Source of the DNA: Sphingobacteriales bacterium
GTDB taxonomy: Bacteria > Bacteroidota > Bacteroidia > Chitinophagales > CAIOSU01
Assembly (NCBI GenBank): GCA_027483645.1
Contig: JAIXUD010000022.1
Span: forward strand, 124,001-188,000
DNA: 64,000 bases
Direction of reading: 5' to 3'
Shown here: positions 34,356 through 44,229 of the stretch, in pieces
Layout of the letters: every line of letters begins with the position of its first letter
Numbering within the stretch: position 1 is the first letter of the stretch
Position numbers and translations under genes: made by a program
The notes under the pieces: generated by a model
What the model was told of the DNA's origin: nothing
The model's input: the letters and a program-made list of their open reading frames with translations, nothing else
The model's database searches: none

Positions 34356-35813
34356 ATGGCATCTTACGAATCACCCATACGCGAACCGTTAATTCTTGGA
34401 GACAAGAATTACAAGCAAATAACCACGGACATCGTGAGGAGCACCGAAGGTGTACCGCCGAAGCTATGGTTTTTGGCCATAACCATCGCTGGTTCTTTGG
34501 CTGCGTTTTACTTTTTTTGCGTGGCATGGACAGTATACTACGGTATCGGTGTTTGGAACCTAAACAAAACCGTAGGTTGGGCTTATGACATTACCAACTT
34601 CGTTTGGTGGGTAGGTATCGGCCACGCAGGTACGCTTATTTCTGCGGTGTTGTTGCTGTTCCGTCAAAAGTGGCGTACTGGTATCAACCGCGCAGCTGAG
34701 GCTATGACCATTTTTGCGGTAATATGTGCCGCCCAGTTCCCTGGTATACACATGGGGCGTCCATGGATGGCATTCTTTATATTTCCTTATCCCAACTCAC
34801 GCGGCCCACTTTGGCCAAACTTTCAAAGCCCACTGATGTGGGACGTATTTGCGATTTCGACTTACTTTACCGTTTCGCTTTTATTCTGGTACTCAGGTTT
34901 GTTGCCCGATTTTGCAACCATCCGTGACCGCTCGAAAGGTAAAATACGTAAGGCTATCTACAACGCTTTGAGCTTCGGCTGGCGTGGAGAGGCTAAACAC
35001 TGGCAACGCTTCGAATCTTTGGCCCTTATTTTGGCCGGTATTTCTACCCCACTAGTACTTTCAGTACATACAATTGTATCTTTTGACTTTGCTACATCTG
35101 TTATCCCTGGCTGGCACACCACCATCTTCCCTCCATACTTCGTTGCAGGTGCCATCTTCTCTGGTTTCGCGATGGTATTAACTTTGATGCTTATTACCCG
35201 TAAGGTATTGAAACTGGAAGATTACATTACCATTGCGCACATCGAGGCGATGAACAAGATTATTCTCCTTACCGGCTCTATAGTAGGTATTGCTTACATC
35301 ACTGAGTTGTTTATGGCTTGGTACTCTGGCTTTATCTATGAGTGGTTTGCCTTCTACAACCGCGCATTGGGCCCTATGGCTTGGGCATACTGGATTATGA
35401 TGACTTGTAATGTGATCAGTCCGCAATTCTTCTGGATCAAAAACCTACGTCGCAACCTTTACCTTACGTTCTTCCTATCTATCACCGTAAACATCGGTAT
35501 GTGGTTTGAGCGATTTGTAATTATTGTGACTTCTTTATACCGCGATTATTTGCCATCAAGCTGGGTTGATTACTACCCTAGCTGGGTTGAGGTGGGTATC
35601 TATGTTGGTACTATCGGCTTGTTCTTTACCTTATTCCTACTGTTTGCTCGTGGGTTCCCGGTAATAGCTATCGCCGAGGTTAAGTCAATTTTGAAATCAT
35701 CAGGTAGCCAAGCTCGTGTAAAGCAGAAAGCGAAAGATGAGGCTACTGCAAAAGGTGGGTATAGCGAAGGCCTTGACTTGTCAGGTGCCCACCATGATGT
35801 TAAAGAAAACTAA
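34356..35813 (+). CDS. actC: Alternative complex III membrane subunit ActC (NrfD-like)
   Basis: A 485-residue integral membrane protein of the NrfD/PsrC family, with about ten transmembrane helices, starting after a soluble N-terminal segment (residues 1-45). Conserved stretches include FVWWVGIGHAGTLISAVLLL, HMGRPW and PNSRGPLWPNFQSPLMWDVFAI, shown in part. In the solved complexes ActC carries the quinol-binding side next to ActB. A charged C-terminal extension (QARVKQKAKDEATAKGG) follows the last helix. Operon spacing of 23 nt. Confidence 0.95.
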   Translation: MASYESPIREPLILGDKNYKQITTDIVRSTEGVPPKLWFLAITIAGSLAAFYFFCVAWTVYYGIGVWNLNKTVGWAYDITNFVWWVGIGHAGTLISAVLLLFRQKWRTGINRAAEAMTIFAVICAAQFPGIHMGRPWMAFFIFPYPNSRGPLWPNFQSPLMWDVFAISTYFTVSLLFWYSGLLPDFATIRDRSKGKIRKAIYNALSFGWRGEAKHWQRFESLALILAGISTPLVLSVHTIVSFDFATSVIPGWHTTIFPPYFVAGAIFSGFAMVLTLMLITRKVLKLEDYITIAHIEAMNKIILLTGSIVGIAYITELFMAWYSGFIYEWFAFYNRALGPMAWAYWIMMTCNVISPQFFWIKNLRRNLYLTFFLSITVNIGMWFERFVIIVTSLYRDYLPSSWVDYYPSWVEVGIYVGTIGLFFTLFLLFARGFPVIAIAEVKSILKSSGSQARVKQKAKDEATAKGGYSEGLDLSGAHHDVKEN

Positions 35814-35834
35814 TAACGAAATAACCTACACCCA

Positions 35835-36371
35835 ATGGATAAATACATAGTAGGATTGTACGATGATGAGGAAGTGTTGCTTACCGCTGTAAAGAAGGTA
35901 AAGCAGGCAGGTTTCCACATTCATGAAGTGGTTACGCCATTTCCGGTGCATGGTTTGGATGACGCGCTAGGTTTAAAGCCAAGCCGCCTCCATACCGTTG
36001 GTTTCGCTGGTGGTGCCACGGGGTTGACTATTGCCCTTTCTTTCATGATTTGGGCTACAGCGGTAGATTATCCCATTATTTATGGTGGTAAGCCATTCCT
36101 ATCATTGCCATCTTATATCCCTATCACGTTTGAGTTTACGGTATTGCTTACCGCAATCTCCATGGTAGTTGCGTTCTTTATCCGTTGTGGCCTATCAATT
36201 TCCGCTAAGCCAAAGATTTATGACGAACGTACCACCGATTACCTTTTTGGCTTGGCCATTAAAGTAACTGCTGATACTAGCCAAGACGACTATGCACGTA
36301 TAAATGAAACCTTTACCAATACAGGTGTAGCGGAAATCAAAGTTCGCGACTTTGATGATGATAAAAAATAA
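35835..36371 (+). CDS. actD: Alternative complex III subunit ActD (DUF3341)
   Basis: A 178-residue DUF3341 protein with two central membrane helices (about 56-77 and 96-116) between cytoplasmic domains. The start, DKYIVGLYDDEEVLLTAV, and FPVHGLDDALGLKPSRL are typical. ActD is a structural subunit without cofactors that packs against ActC. The gene lies 21 nt after actC. Confidence 0.93.
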   Translation: MDKYIVGLYDDEEVLLTAVKKVKQAGFHIHEVVTPFPVHGLDDALGLKPSRLHTVGFAGGATGLTIALSFMIWATAVDYPIIYGGKPFLSLPSYIPITFEFTVLLTAISMVVAFFIRCGLSISAKPKIYDERTTDYLFGLAIKVTADTSQDDYARINETFTNTGVAEIKVRDFDDDKK

Positions 36372-36395
36372 TTGAAAGATAACCACAGGGTTGAC

Positions 36396-37100
36396 ATGAA
36401 TATTTATCAAACTATACGACTAAGCCTTTTAGGCGCCCTGCTAATAGCACTGGCGTCTTGCGGAAGCGATAAACGACAGCCAGGACGCACGTTTGTACCT
36501 GATATGGCATATTCGCAAGCGTACGAAACCTATACCAAGAACCCAGCCTTTGGTAAGGATAGCCTTTCGGGTGTAGATAGCTTTTCGGCACGCCTACCGG
36601 TAGCAGGTACCATTCCACGTGGTTTGCTGCCAGAACTGAGCGATAGTGCTACCGACCAGGAGTTGGCCTCGTACCTTTACAAAAGGAACTATCCTAACGA
36701 TTCGTTGAACTATGCTAACGCAGGTGCGAACGTTAAAAATCCTTTTCAACCAACTAAGGAAGTACTTGAGCGCGGCAAACACATTTACACCATTCACTGT
36801 ATAGTTTGCCATGGCGAGAAAGGTGCTGGTGATGGAAGCATTGTCCAGTCAGGTGCTTATCCGCAAGTGGTTTCTTATGCTGATAGGTTGCCAACGATTA
36901 CTGAAGGGCAAATGTTCCACACCATTACTTATGGTAAAGGTTTGATGGGCAGCTATTCAGCGGCATTAACTGCGGAAGATCGCTGGAAAGTTATTCTATT
37001 TATTGAGCAATTGGCAGCCGTTGGCCCGTTTGCTAAAGGTGCTGCTACTACTGCAGCTGCGCCAGCAGACACTACTACAACCGCAGCACCATCAAATTGA
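36396..37100 (+). CDS. actE: Alternative complex III monohaem cytochrome c lipoprotein ActE
   Basis: A 234-residue periplasmic lipoprotein (lipobox IALASC, Cys20) with one haem site, CIVCHGEKGAGDGS, and a plausible Met ligand in KGLMGSYS. ActE accepts electrons from the ActA haems and hands them on to the oxidase. I start at the ATG at 36396, which gives a compact lipoprotein signal; an upstream in-frame TTG would put charged residues first. The Ala/Thr-rich tail is low complexity. Confidence 0.93.
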   Translation: MNIYQTIRLSLLGALLIALASCGSDKRQPGRTFVPDMAYSQAYETYTKNPAFGKDSLSGVDSFSARLPVAGTIPRGLLPELSDSATDQELASYLYKRNYPNDSLNYANAGANVKNPFQPTKEVLERGKHIYTIHCIVCHGEKGAGDGSIVQSGAYPQVVSYADRLPTITEGQMFHTITYGKGLMGSYSAALTAEDRWKVILFIEQLAAVGPFAKGAATTAAAPADTTTTAAPSN

Positions 37101-37151
37101 TAAGCGACGAGCGAAAGTCCATCCAAAAAACTCTAAACAGCGCATTTAGCA

Positions 37152-38390
37152 ATGACTGAAACATATAATATCTCATCAGGACTCAAAAAGGCAGGTGCCA
37201 TTTTTGTAGGAGCCGGTCTTGTGGCCGTCATCCTCGGCGCTCTTTTGGCTGGCGATCATGGTATCGCTCGCATATGGTCTAACTTGCTTATATGTACCTA
37301 CTACTTTACGGGTATCGGCTTGGCATCTATTTTCCTTATCGCTGCTCACCAAATCGGTTACGGCGGTTGGCACATCCTAATTAAGCGTATACCCGAAGCT
37401 ATGGGCACCATAGTGCCGGTTATGGGTATCTTTTTGTTGGTTATCTTGGCAGGTACCTTGTTTCATGGCCACCACTTATATCACTGGGCTGCTGAAGGCA
37501 TTACTGACCCCACCAGTGCACAATATGATGCCATCATAACTGAGACTCAAGGAAAATCAGTGTTCTTTAATCCGGTTTTTTATTCAGTACGTATCATTGC
37601 CTATATCGCATTGTGGACGGCTGCCATTTATGCCATGCGCAATATTTCCAAGAAAGAAGACGTGCTAGGGGTGCAGGCTACTTACCAGAAGAGCAAATAC
37701 ATAGCCGCAATTTTCATCCTTATATTCGCCGTAACCAGTTCTACCGGTGCTTGGGATATTGTAATGAGTGTAGACCCACACTGGTACAGCACGCTATTCG
37801 GTTGGTACAACTTTGCTAGTTATATGGTTGGTGCCTTGGCTACTATGATATTGATTGTTGCTTATCTAAAGTCTCAGGGCTACCTAAAACAAGTAAACCA
37901 AGAGCACTTCCACAACATAGCTATGTTGATGTTTGGCTTTAGCGTTTTCTATACCTATTTGTGGTTTAGCCAGTTTATGTTGATATGGTATGCTAACATG
38001 CCAGAAGAGACTGCCTACTTTATGGCACGCTTCGATAGTGGCTTGTTTAAATTCCTATTCTTCTTGAGTCTTTTCATCAACTTTATTTTCCCATTCTTGT
38101 TATTAATGAGGAGGGATTCGAAAAGAAGTGTAGAACGCCTGGTGTTTGCCTCGATAGTTTTGTTCTTTGGTCACTGGTTGGATTTTTACAACATGATTAC
38201 GCCGGGTACTATGACAGATCATGTAACTGGAGAATCGCACGCAGGTTTTGGTTTAGTTGAGTTTGGAATGTTATCCGTGTTTGTAGGCATCTTTGTTTTC
38301 GTAGTGTTCAATACACTTACTAAGCAGTCTCTAGTGCCGGTTAACAATCCATATTTGAAGGAAAGCATCACGCATCATACCATTAAATAA
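37152..38390 (+). CDS. actF: Alternative complex III membrane subunit ActF
   Basis: A 412-residue polytopic protein with about ten helices, related to ActC but without the NrfD quinol-site features; it completes the ACIII membrane module. Recognisable segments: YYFTGIGLASIFLIAAHQIGYGGWH in part (GLASIFLIAAHQIGYGGW), SSTGAWDIVMSVDPHWYSTLFGWY in part (AWDIVMSVDPHWYST) and HWLDFYNMITPG. It is followed 9 nt later by coxB, which ties complex III and IV synthesis together. Confidence 0.93.
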   Translation: MTETYNISSGLKKAGAIFVGAGLVAVILGALLAGDHGIARIWSNLLICTYYFTGIGLASIFLIAAHQIGYGGWHILIKRIPEAMGTIVPVMGIFLLVILAGTLFHGHHLYHWAAEGITDPTSAQYDAIITETQGKSVFFNPVFYSVRIIAYIALWTAAIYAMRNISKKEDVLGVQATYQKSKYIAAIFILIFAVTSSTGAWDIVMSVDPHWYSTLFGWYNFASYMVGALATMILIVAYLKSQGYLKQVNQEHFHNIAMLMFGFSVFYTYLWFSQFMLIWYANMPEETAYFMARFDSGLFKFLFFLSLFINFIFPFLLLMRRDSKRSVERLVFASIVLFFGHWLDFYNMITPGTMTDHVTGESHAGFGLVEFGMLSVFVGIFVFVVFNTLTKQSLVPVNNPYLKESITHHTIK

Positions 38391-38399
38391 CAGTACGCA

Positions 38400-39518
38400 A
38401 TGAATACTTTAATAGGTTTATTAGCCGTAGTGCTCATTTTCATCATCGTCTTCCAGTTGGCTAAGGCGAGTGACTTAATGGGTATACTGAAAGGTGAAAA
38501 GGAAGGTGAAAATACCGAGGGTGCCAACAAAACCCAGGGGCTGCTATTGATGATATTCATGATAGTGGGCCTGATAGGTGTTGTAGTGGGTTGGTTGATT
38601 TATGAGCCACAACTGTTGCAAGGGGGATGGAGCTTTGTACCAGCATCAATGCACGGAGTTGAAATCAATAGCTCGTTTTGGATCACTACCGTTGTTTGCG
38701 GTATCGTGTTTTTCATTACACAAGCTATTTTGTTTTGGTTCGCTTACAAGTATCGTGGCCGTGAAGGGCACAAAGCTCAACACTTTTCGCATGACAACAA
38801 GTTGGAAATTATCTGGACAGTAATTCCAGCAATTGTATTGACAGTGTTAGTTGCCCGTGGTATTGAGACTTGGTACGATATTACTTCAGAAGCGCCTGAA
38901 GGTGCACGTATAGTAGAGGTAACTGCACAGCAGTTTAACTGGACCGTGCGTTATCCGGGAGCGGATGCGGTATTAGGTCAACGTGAATTTGAATTGATTA
39001 GTGGCGAGAATGCATTAGGTATTAACTGGGGTGATGTGAAAAGCCAAGATGATTTGATGCCTTCTGAAATAGTTTTGGAAAAAGGTGTACCTGTTTTATT
39101 TAAATTGGGCGCGAAGGACGTGTTACACTCTTTTTACTTGACTCACTTTATGGTGAAGATGGACTGTGTGCCAGGCATTCCTACCCAGTTTTGGATGACT
39201 CCTACTGTTAGTACCCAAGAAATGCGTGACCATCGTAACAATCAAGAGTTTGATTACGAGCTTGCTTGTGCCGAGCTGTGCGGACGTGCCCACTGGAACA
39301 TGCGCTATGTAGTGAAAGTGCTAGAACCAGCTGAGTACAAATCATGGGTAGCTAGCCAGACGCCTTTCTATGAAAATGTGAAGGCTTCATTGGCCCCTCC
39401 GGCTGACGCTATACCAGCAGGCGCTGATAGTACTGTAACTGTGCCAGTTGAAGGAGATACCACCAAACCGAGTATTGGTGAAAAAGAGAGTGATACGAAC
39501 GTTATTTCAAGCTTATAA
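38400..39518 (+). CDS. coxB: Cytochrome c oxidase subunit II
   Basis: Subunit II of the haem-copper oxidase. A 372-residue protein with an extra N-terminal helix (1-24) and two typical helices, then a cupredoxin domain with the CuA ligands: DVLHSFYL, CAELCGRAHWNM. There is no CXXCH, so it is an aa3-type and not a caa3-type subunit II; the electron donor must be a separate cytochrome such as ActE or the N-terminal ActA domain. The Pro/Ala/Thr-rich tail is low complexity. Confidence 0.95.
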   Translation: MNTLIGLLAVVLIFIIVFQLAKASDLMGILKGEKEGENTEGANKTQGLLLMIFMIVGLIGVVVGWLIYEPQLLQGGWSFVPASMHGVEINSSFWITTVVCGIVFFITQAILFWFAYKYRGREGHKAQHFSHDNKLEIIWTVIPAIVLTVLVARGIETWYDITSEAPEGARIVEVTAQQFNWTVRYPGADAVLGQREFELISGENALGINWGDVKSQDDLMPSEIVLEKGVPVLFKLGAKDVLHSFYLTHFMVKMDCVPGIPTQFWMTPTVSTQEMRDHRNNQEFDYELACAELCGRAHWNMRYVVKVLEPAEYKSWVASQTPFYENVKASLAPPADAIPAGADSTVTVPVEGDTTKPSIGEKESDTNVISSL

Positions 39519-39529
39519 ATTTTATTACA

Positions 39530-41413
39530 ATGGCTGAATTGCATAACCCAGCGATTGAAGTTCACCATGACGACCATGCGCACGCACATGACCACCACGG
39601 ACATGACGACCACGGCCACCATGAGTTGAATTTTATTGAGAAGTATATTTTTAGTCAAGACCATAAAGTAATCGGGAAGCAATTCTTGATATTGGGTATG
39701 GCTTGGGCAATAGTAGGCGGTTTGTTTTCCATCTTTTTCCGTTTGCAGCTTGCATGGCCAGACGAGTCATTCCCGATTTTGGAGTGGTTCTTAGGCGGAT
39801 GGGCAGAAGGTGGCAAATTGAGTGCTGACTTCTATTACGCTCTAGTAACGATGCACGGTACCATATTGGTATTCTTTGTATTGACTGCGGGATTAAGCGG
39901 AACCTTCAGTAACTTCCTGATTCCATTGCAGATAGGTGCCCGAGATATGGCATCGCCCGCAATGAATATGGGTTCGTTCTGGTTCTTCGTGCTATCTAGT
40001 ATTGTTATGTTTGTCTCTTTGGTTATCCAAACTGGCCCTGCAGCTGGTGGTTGGACAGCTTACCCTCCATTGAGCGCACTGCCGCAAGCTAGCCAAGGCT
40101 CTGGTTTAGGTATGGATCTCTGGCTGATAAGCATCGCACTCTTCATTATTTCGGTAGCATTAGGAGGTTTGAACTATGTAACCACTATTATCAATATGCG
40201 CACCAAAGGCATGGATTTCTTCCGCATGCCACTTACAATATGGGCGTTCTTCTTTACTGCAATCATTGGTTTGTTGTCTTTCCCTGTGTTGTTTGGCGCA
40301 GCCATTTTGTTAGAGTTCGACCGTTTGCTGGGCACTAGTTTCTTCTTGAGCGACATTTATGTAGCCGGCGAAGCGTTGCATCACTCTGGTGGTAGCCCAA
40401 TCCTTTTCCAGCACTTATTCTGGTTCTTGGGTCACCCTGAGGTGTATATCATCATTTTGCCAGCCATGGGTATCGTATCCGAGGTAATGGCAGTGCACTC
40501 ACGCAAGCCTATCTTTGGTTACAAGGCCATGGTATTCTCTATCTTAGGTATCACTATCCTATCTTTTATCGTTTGGGCTCACCATATGTTTGTAACCGGC
40601 TTGAACCCTTTTGTAGCTTCAATCTTCGTATTATTTACCTTATTGATTGCAGTACCAAGCGCCATCAAGGTGTTCAACTGGATAACCACTCTGTGGCGTG
40701 GTAGCATCCGCTTAAATCCTGCGATGTTATTTGCTATCGGTTTCGTGTCGTTGTTCATTTCTGGTGGTCTAACAGGTATATACCTAGGTAATGCTACTTT
40801 GGATATCCAGTTACACGATACCTACTTCGTTGTAGCGCACTTCCACATTGTAATGGGCCTTGCTGCTTTTTATGGTATGTTCGCGGGCATTTACCATTGG
40901 TTCCCTAAAATGTTCGGTAGGTATTTGAATAGTACCCTTGGTTATATTCACTTTTATGTAACCTTGGTAGGTAGCTACGCTATCTTCTGGCCAATGCATT
41001 ATATTGGTATGTCGGGTGTTCCACGTCGTTATTTCGATTTTACTGTATTCAATCAGTTCAATCAGTATGCTGATTTGAACAAGTTCATTACTGTAGCAGC
41101 TATCGTAGTATTCTTTGTGAACCTGTTGTTTGTGATAAATTTCTTCTACAGTATTTTCAAAGGACGTAAAGTAACTGTACAGAACCCATGGGGCGCTACT
41201 ACTTTGGAGTGGACAGCACCTATCAACCCTGGCCACGGCAACTGGGAAGGTGATATACCAGCAGTATACCGTTGGCCTTATGATTATAGCATCAACGGTC
41301 GTGACTTTATCCCTCAAACGGAGAAGCTTGGCCCTAACGAGAGCGAAGACCATGACATAGGTAGCGATACACCTAAGCCTACCGAAAAGGTACCAGGTGA
41401 GAACTTGCACTAG
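39530..41413 (+). CDS. coxA: Cytochrome c oxidase subunit I
   Basis: The catalytic subunit that reduces O2 at the haem a3-CuB centre. A 627-residue protein with 12 core helices. Visible ligands and channel motifs: MHGTILVFF (low-spin haem His), WFLGHPEVYIIILPAMG (CuB His and cross-linked Tyr), FGYKAMVFS (K channel), VWAHHMFVTGL (CuB His pair) and HDTYFVVAHFHIVMG (haem His ligands). The N-terminus carries an unusual His/Asp-rich stretch, residues 12-31, with about a dozen His, possibly metal-binding. Confidence 0.96.
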   Translation: MAELHNPAIEVHHDDHAHAHDHHGHDDHGHHELNFIEKYIFSQDHKVIGKQFLILGMAWAIVGGLFSIFFRLQLAWPDESFPILEWFLGGWAEGGKLSADFYYALVTMHGTILVFFVLTAGLSGTFSNFLIPLQIGARDMASPAMNMGSFWFFVLSSIVMFVSLVIQTGPAAGGWTAYPPLSALPQASQGSGLGMDLWLISIALFIISVALGGLNYVTTIINMRTKGMDFFRMPLTIWAFFFTAIIGLLSFPVLFGAAILLEFDRLLGTSFFLSDIYVAGEALHHSGGSPILFQHLFWFLGHPEVYIIILPAMGIVSEVMAVHSRKPIFGYKAMVFSILGITILSFIVWAHHMFVTGLNPFVASIFVLFTLLIAVPSAIKVFNWITTLWRGSIRLNPAMLFAIGFVSLFISGGLTGIYLGNATLDIQLHDTYFVVAHFHIVMGLAAFYGMFAGIYHWFPKMFGRYLNSTLGYIHFYVTLVGSYAIFWPMHYIGMSGVPRRYFDFTVFNQFNQYADLNKFITVAAIVVFFVNLLFVINFFYSIFKGRKVTVQNPWGATTLEWTAPINPGHGNWEGDIPAVYRWPYDYSINGRDFIPQTEKLGPNESEDHDIGSDTPKPTEKVPGENLH

Positions 41414-41492
41414 TTTTTGATAAGGTACGGTGTACAATAGCAGATCGTAAGAATACTAATAACTTATAACAAATAACCAGTAACTAAACAAA

Positions 41493-42392
41493 GTGAATAC
41501 TCAAGTACAAAGCATACAAACAGGCGCATTGGTAAAGGCGAAACTGGCTGATTATAGCCAGCTAGTGAAGCTGCGTTTGGCTGGTACAGTAGTGTTTTCT
41601 TCGGTGATAGCCTATGCCATCGCGGCCTATGGCCAAGTGGAAGTGATGTCAATGTTTCTGTTGTTTGTGGGTGGTTTTTTGGTTACTGGTGCTGCAAATG
41701 CTTTGAACGAGGTTTTTGAAAAGGACTTGGACAAGTTGATGAAGCGCACGGAAAATCGTCCACTAGCTACAGGGCGCATGAGTAGTACCGAAGCTATATT
41801 AGCTGCGGGTATTATGGGGGTTGCTGGTATATTGATATTGGGTTACTTCTTTAATTACCTAAGTGCATTTTTGGGTGCGGTATCTTTGTTTAGTTATGCA
41901 TTTATTTACACTCCGCTTAAGCGCATATCGCCAATAGCGGTGTTCGTAGGAGCCATACCGGGTGCTATGCCTCCGCTTATCGGTTGGGTAGCTGCCACTG
42001 GTGCTATCACTGAAGGTGGTTTGGCTATTACTATGATGCAGTTTTTGTGGCAGTTTCCTCACTTTTGGTCAATTGCTTGGATTGGAGAGGCGGATTACCG
42101 TAAAGCCGGTTTTAAGTTGTTACCATCAAGTGGAGGCAAAGACCGTTTTACCGCCATGCAAAACATCATCTACATTACAGTATTGATACCCGTATCTTTA
42201 ATACCGGTAATGATGGGCATGGTGCACTGGATCGGTGGAATTGTAATATTGATATCGGGGTTGGCATTTATGGCACAGGCGGTGCAGTTGTTCCGTAATT
42301 GTGATGATAAAGATGCGCGTAAGTTAATGTTTGTGTCCATTGCCTATCTACCGATAGTACTTTTGGCCATGTTAATTGGGAGGATAGGATAA
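41493..42392 (+). CDS. ctaB: Protohaem IX farnesyltransferase
   Basis: Adds the farnesyl group to haem b to give haem o, the first step to haem a for CoxA. A 299-residue UbiA-superfamily membrane protein with both Asp-rich sites: NALNEVFEKDLDKLMKRTENRPLATGRM in part (NEVFEKDLDKLMKRTENRP) and FTAMQNIIY near GEADYRKAGFKLLPS. Start codon GTG at 41493. No ctaA (haem A synthase) is adjacent. Confidence 0.95.
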   Translation: MNTQVQSIQTGALVKAKLADYSQLVKLRLAGTVVFSSVIAYAIAAYGQVEVMSMFLLFVGGFLVTGAANALNEVFEKDLDKLMKRTENRPLATGRMSSTEAILAAGIMGVAGILILGYFFNYLSAFLGAVSLFSYAFIYTPLKRISPIAVFVGAIPGAMPPLIGWVAATGAITEGGLAITMMQFLWQFPHFWSIAWIGEADYRKAGFKLLPSSGGKDRFTAMQNIIYITVLIPVSLIPVMMGMVHWIGGIVILISGLAFMAQAVQLFRNCDDKDARKLMFVSIAYLPIVLLAMLIGRIG

Positions 42393-43009
42393 TGGAGAGT
42401 TTAACCTATAACAAAACGATTTTGCCAGATAATGTGCAACAGTTTCGGGTACACCCGCAAAAGTTTGCACTATGGCTGGGTCTTTCTGTGTTGAGCATGG
42501 CGTTTGCTGGCTTGACCAGTGCATATCTAGTAAGGCAGGCAGCACCTAATTGGCAAGAGTTTACGATGCCAGAGGCATTTACCTGGAGTGCGATACTGAT
42601 GGTGTTCAGCAGTATCAGCATCCAAGTAGCAGTTTGGGCATTTAAGAAAGAAAGAATTGCGGTTTATAACATTAGTTTAGTTGTAACTATTTTGCTAGCG
42701 GTAGCTTTTTTGGTGAGCCAGTATATGGGTTATCAAGGTTTGCAAGACCGTGGTGTTTATTTAAATGGGAATCCGTCTGGGTCGTTTGTGTATGTAATTA
42801 GTTACTTGCACATAGCGCACGTGTTGGGCGGTATAGTACCTATGTTGGTGGCATTAGTGCGTTCATTGTTTACATTTGGCAACCCTGAAAAGTTGGCGAA
42901 ATTCAAATCGAACGGTAATAGAAGGGTGGGTATAGAATTGCTTGCGACATACTGGCATTTCGTTGACATCCTTTGGATTTATTTATTGTTATTTTTTATG
43001 TTCAGTTAA
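42392..43009 (+). CDS. Cytochrome c oxidase subunit III (first of two genes)
   Basis: A 205-residue, five-helix haem-copper oxidase subunit III-like protein; motifs include YLVRQAAPNWQEFTMPEAF, SYLHIAHVLGGIVPMLVAL and ATYWHFVDILWIYLLLFFM. The start overlaps the ctaB stop by one base (TAATG), so translation is coupled. Bacteroidota operons commonly carry two such genes in tandem; which one forms the true subunit III cannot be settled here. Confidence 0.88.
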   Translation: MESLTYNKTILPDNVQQFRVHPQKFALWLGLSVLSMAFAGLTSAYLVRQAAPNWQEFTMPEAFTWSAILMVFSSISIQVAVWAFKKERIAVYNISLVVTILLAVAFLVSQYMGYQGLQDRGVYLNGNPSGSFVYVISYLHIAHVLGGIVPMLVALVRSLFTFGNPEKLAKFKSNGNRRVGIELLATYWHFVDILWIYLLLFFMFS

Positions 43010-43023
43010 ACCACTTACCATAA

Positions 43024-43854
43024 ATGGCTGCTGATACCCAATTTGAGAAAGAAACCGAGCAAGTACAGGATAACTGGAGCGGTGGAAATGAGCCTATGAA
43101 GGCCAGTTATGGCAAACTAATGATGTGGTATTTCATCCTTTCGGATGCATTTACCTTTGCCGCATTCCTAATTACTTATGCAGCGTTGCGCATGAGTTCC
43201 GAGATTTGGCCTGATCCGAATGCGGTGTTCAACTCTATGCCGTTTACCCATGCGCGGTTGCCATTGGGTTTCGTAACGGTGATGACATTTATCCTTATCC
43301 TAAGTTCGGTATTTGTTGTGCGTGCCGTGCAAGAGGGCCATCGCTTCAACCAAAAGGGTGTCTTGCTATGGATGTTCTTAGGTATAGTTGGCGGTTTGGG
43401 TTTCTTAGGCTGTCAGGCGTGGGAGTGGAATCACTTGATTCATCAAGGTTTGACTTTGCAATCAAATCCTTTCGGCTACTATACTACCAATGAGGTAGTA
43501 GAGGGTCAGACGGTGGATGTGTTTAAAGGTTATGTAAATCTTGCCGTTGATGAAGAGACTCATGCATTGGTTTTAGGAGAGGATGCCGTTTCAACTAAGG
43601 GAGAAGCCGTTCCAGCTGAGGCAAAATGGCACCAAGGCAACTGGCTGTTTGGTTGTTTGTTTTTCTTTATCACAGGTTTCCACGGTTTTCACGTTACGAC
43701 AGGTGTACTATTGAATTGTATGATTTGGATACAAAGCGCGCGCGGGGTATACCAACGCAAGCGCAACTATGAGATGGTTGAGAAGGTTGGCCTTTACTGG
43801 CACTTTGTAGACTTAGTATGGGTATTTGTATTCTTGGCATTCTACTTACTGTAA
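43024..43854 (+). CDS. ctaE: Cytochrome c oxidase subunit III (second gene)
   Basis: A 276-residue subunit III with seven predicted helices. Motifs: KLMMWYFILSDAFTFAAFL, the CQAWEWNHLIHQGLTL segment, FFFITGFHGFHVTTGVLLN and GLYWHFVDLVWVFVFLAFYLL. A soluble insertion of about 50 residues lies between helices (YYTTNEVVEGQTVDVFKGY and onward), longer than in typical bacterial subunits. It follows the smaller homologue after 14 nt. Confidence 0.92.
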   Translation: MAADTQFEKETEQVQDNWSGGNEPMKASYGKLMMWYFILSDAFTFAAFLITYAALRMSSEIWPDPNAVFNSMPFTHARLPLGFVTVMTFILILSSVFVVRAVQEGHRFNQKGVLLWMFLGIVGGLGFLGCQAWEWNHLIHQGLTLQSNPFGYYTTNEVVEGQTVDVFKGYVNLAVDEETHALVLGEDAVSTKGEAVPAEAKWHQGNWLFGCLFFFITGFHGFHVTTGVLLNCMIWIQSARGVYQRKRNYEMVEKVGLYWHFVDLVWVFVFLAFYLL

Positions 43855-43866
43855 AAAAATACGATA

Positions 43867-44202
43867 ATGGCTAGCGGACATCACGATAACGAAGCTTACG
43901 AAAAGCAAAAGAAAGCCGTGTGGGTAGCAACTGCTATCATGGGCGTAGTAACAATAGCAGAGGTAGCAATTGCTCTTAATTGGCCCGAGGGCTGGGGTCG
44001 CGGTGTGCTTAACTTGCTCTTTATATTGATGAGTGCCGTGAAGGCAATATTCATTGTAGGGGAGTTTATGCACTTACGTTACGAGATGCGAGCCATGATG
44101 ATTAGCATTCTTGCACCATGCCTTTTCCTTATTTGGTTTTTGATAGCCTTTATGATGGAAGGTGAATCTTGGGCACAATTGCGCCACTTTTGGGGCGCGT
44201 AA
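43867..44202 (+). CDS. Cytochrome c oxidase subunit IV
   Basis: A 111-residue protein with three helices (about 18-37, 46-66, 78-97) and the family motifs GVLNLLFILMSAVKAIFIVGEFMHLRYE (in part LMSAVKAIFIVGEFMHLRYE). Subunit IV stabilises the oxidase core. The N-terminus is charged and His-containing. It sits 12 nt after the subunit III gene. Confidence 0.9.
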   Translation: MASGHHDNEAYEKQKKAVWVATAIMGVVTIAEVAIALNWPEGWGRGVLNLLFILMSAVKAIFIVGEFMHLRYEMRAMMISILAPCLFLIWFLIAFMMEGESWAQLRHFWGA

Positions 44203-44229
44203 TAATTGAACATTACTAAATACGCCTAA

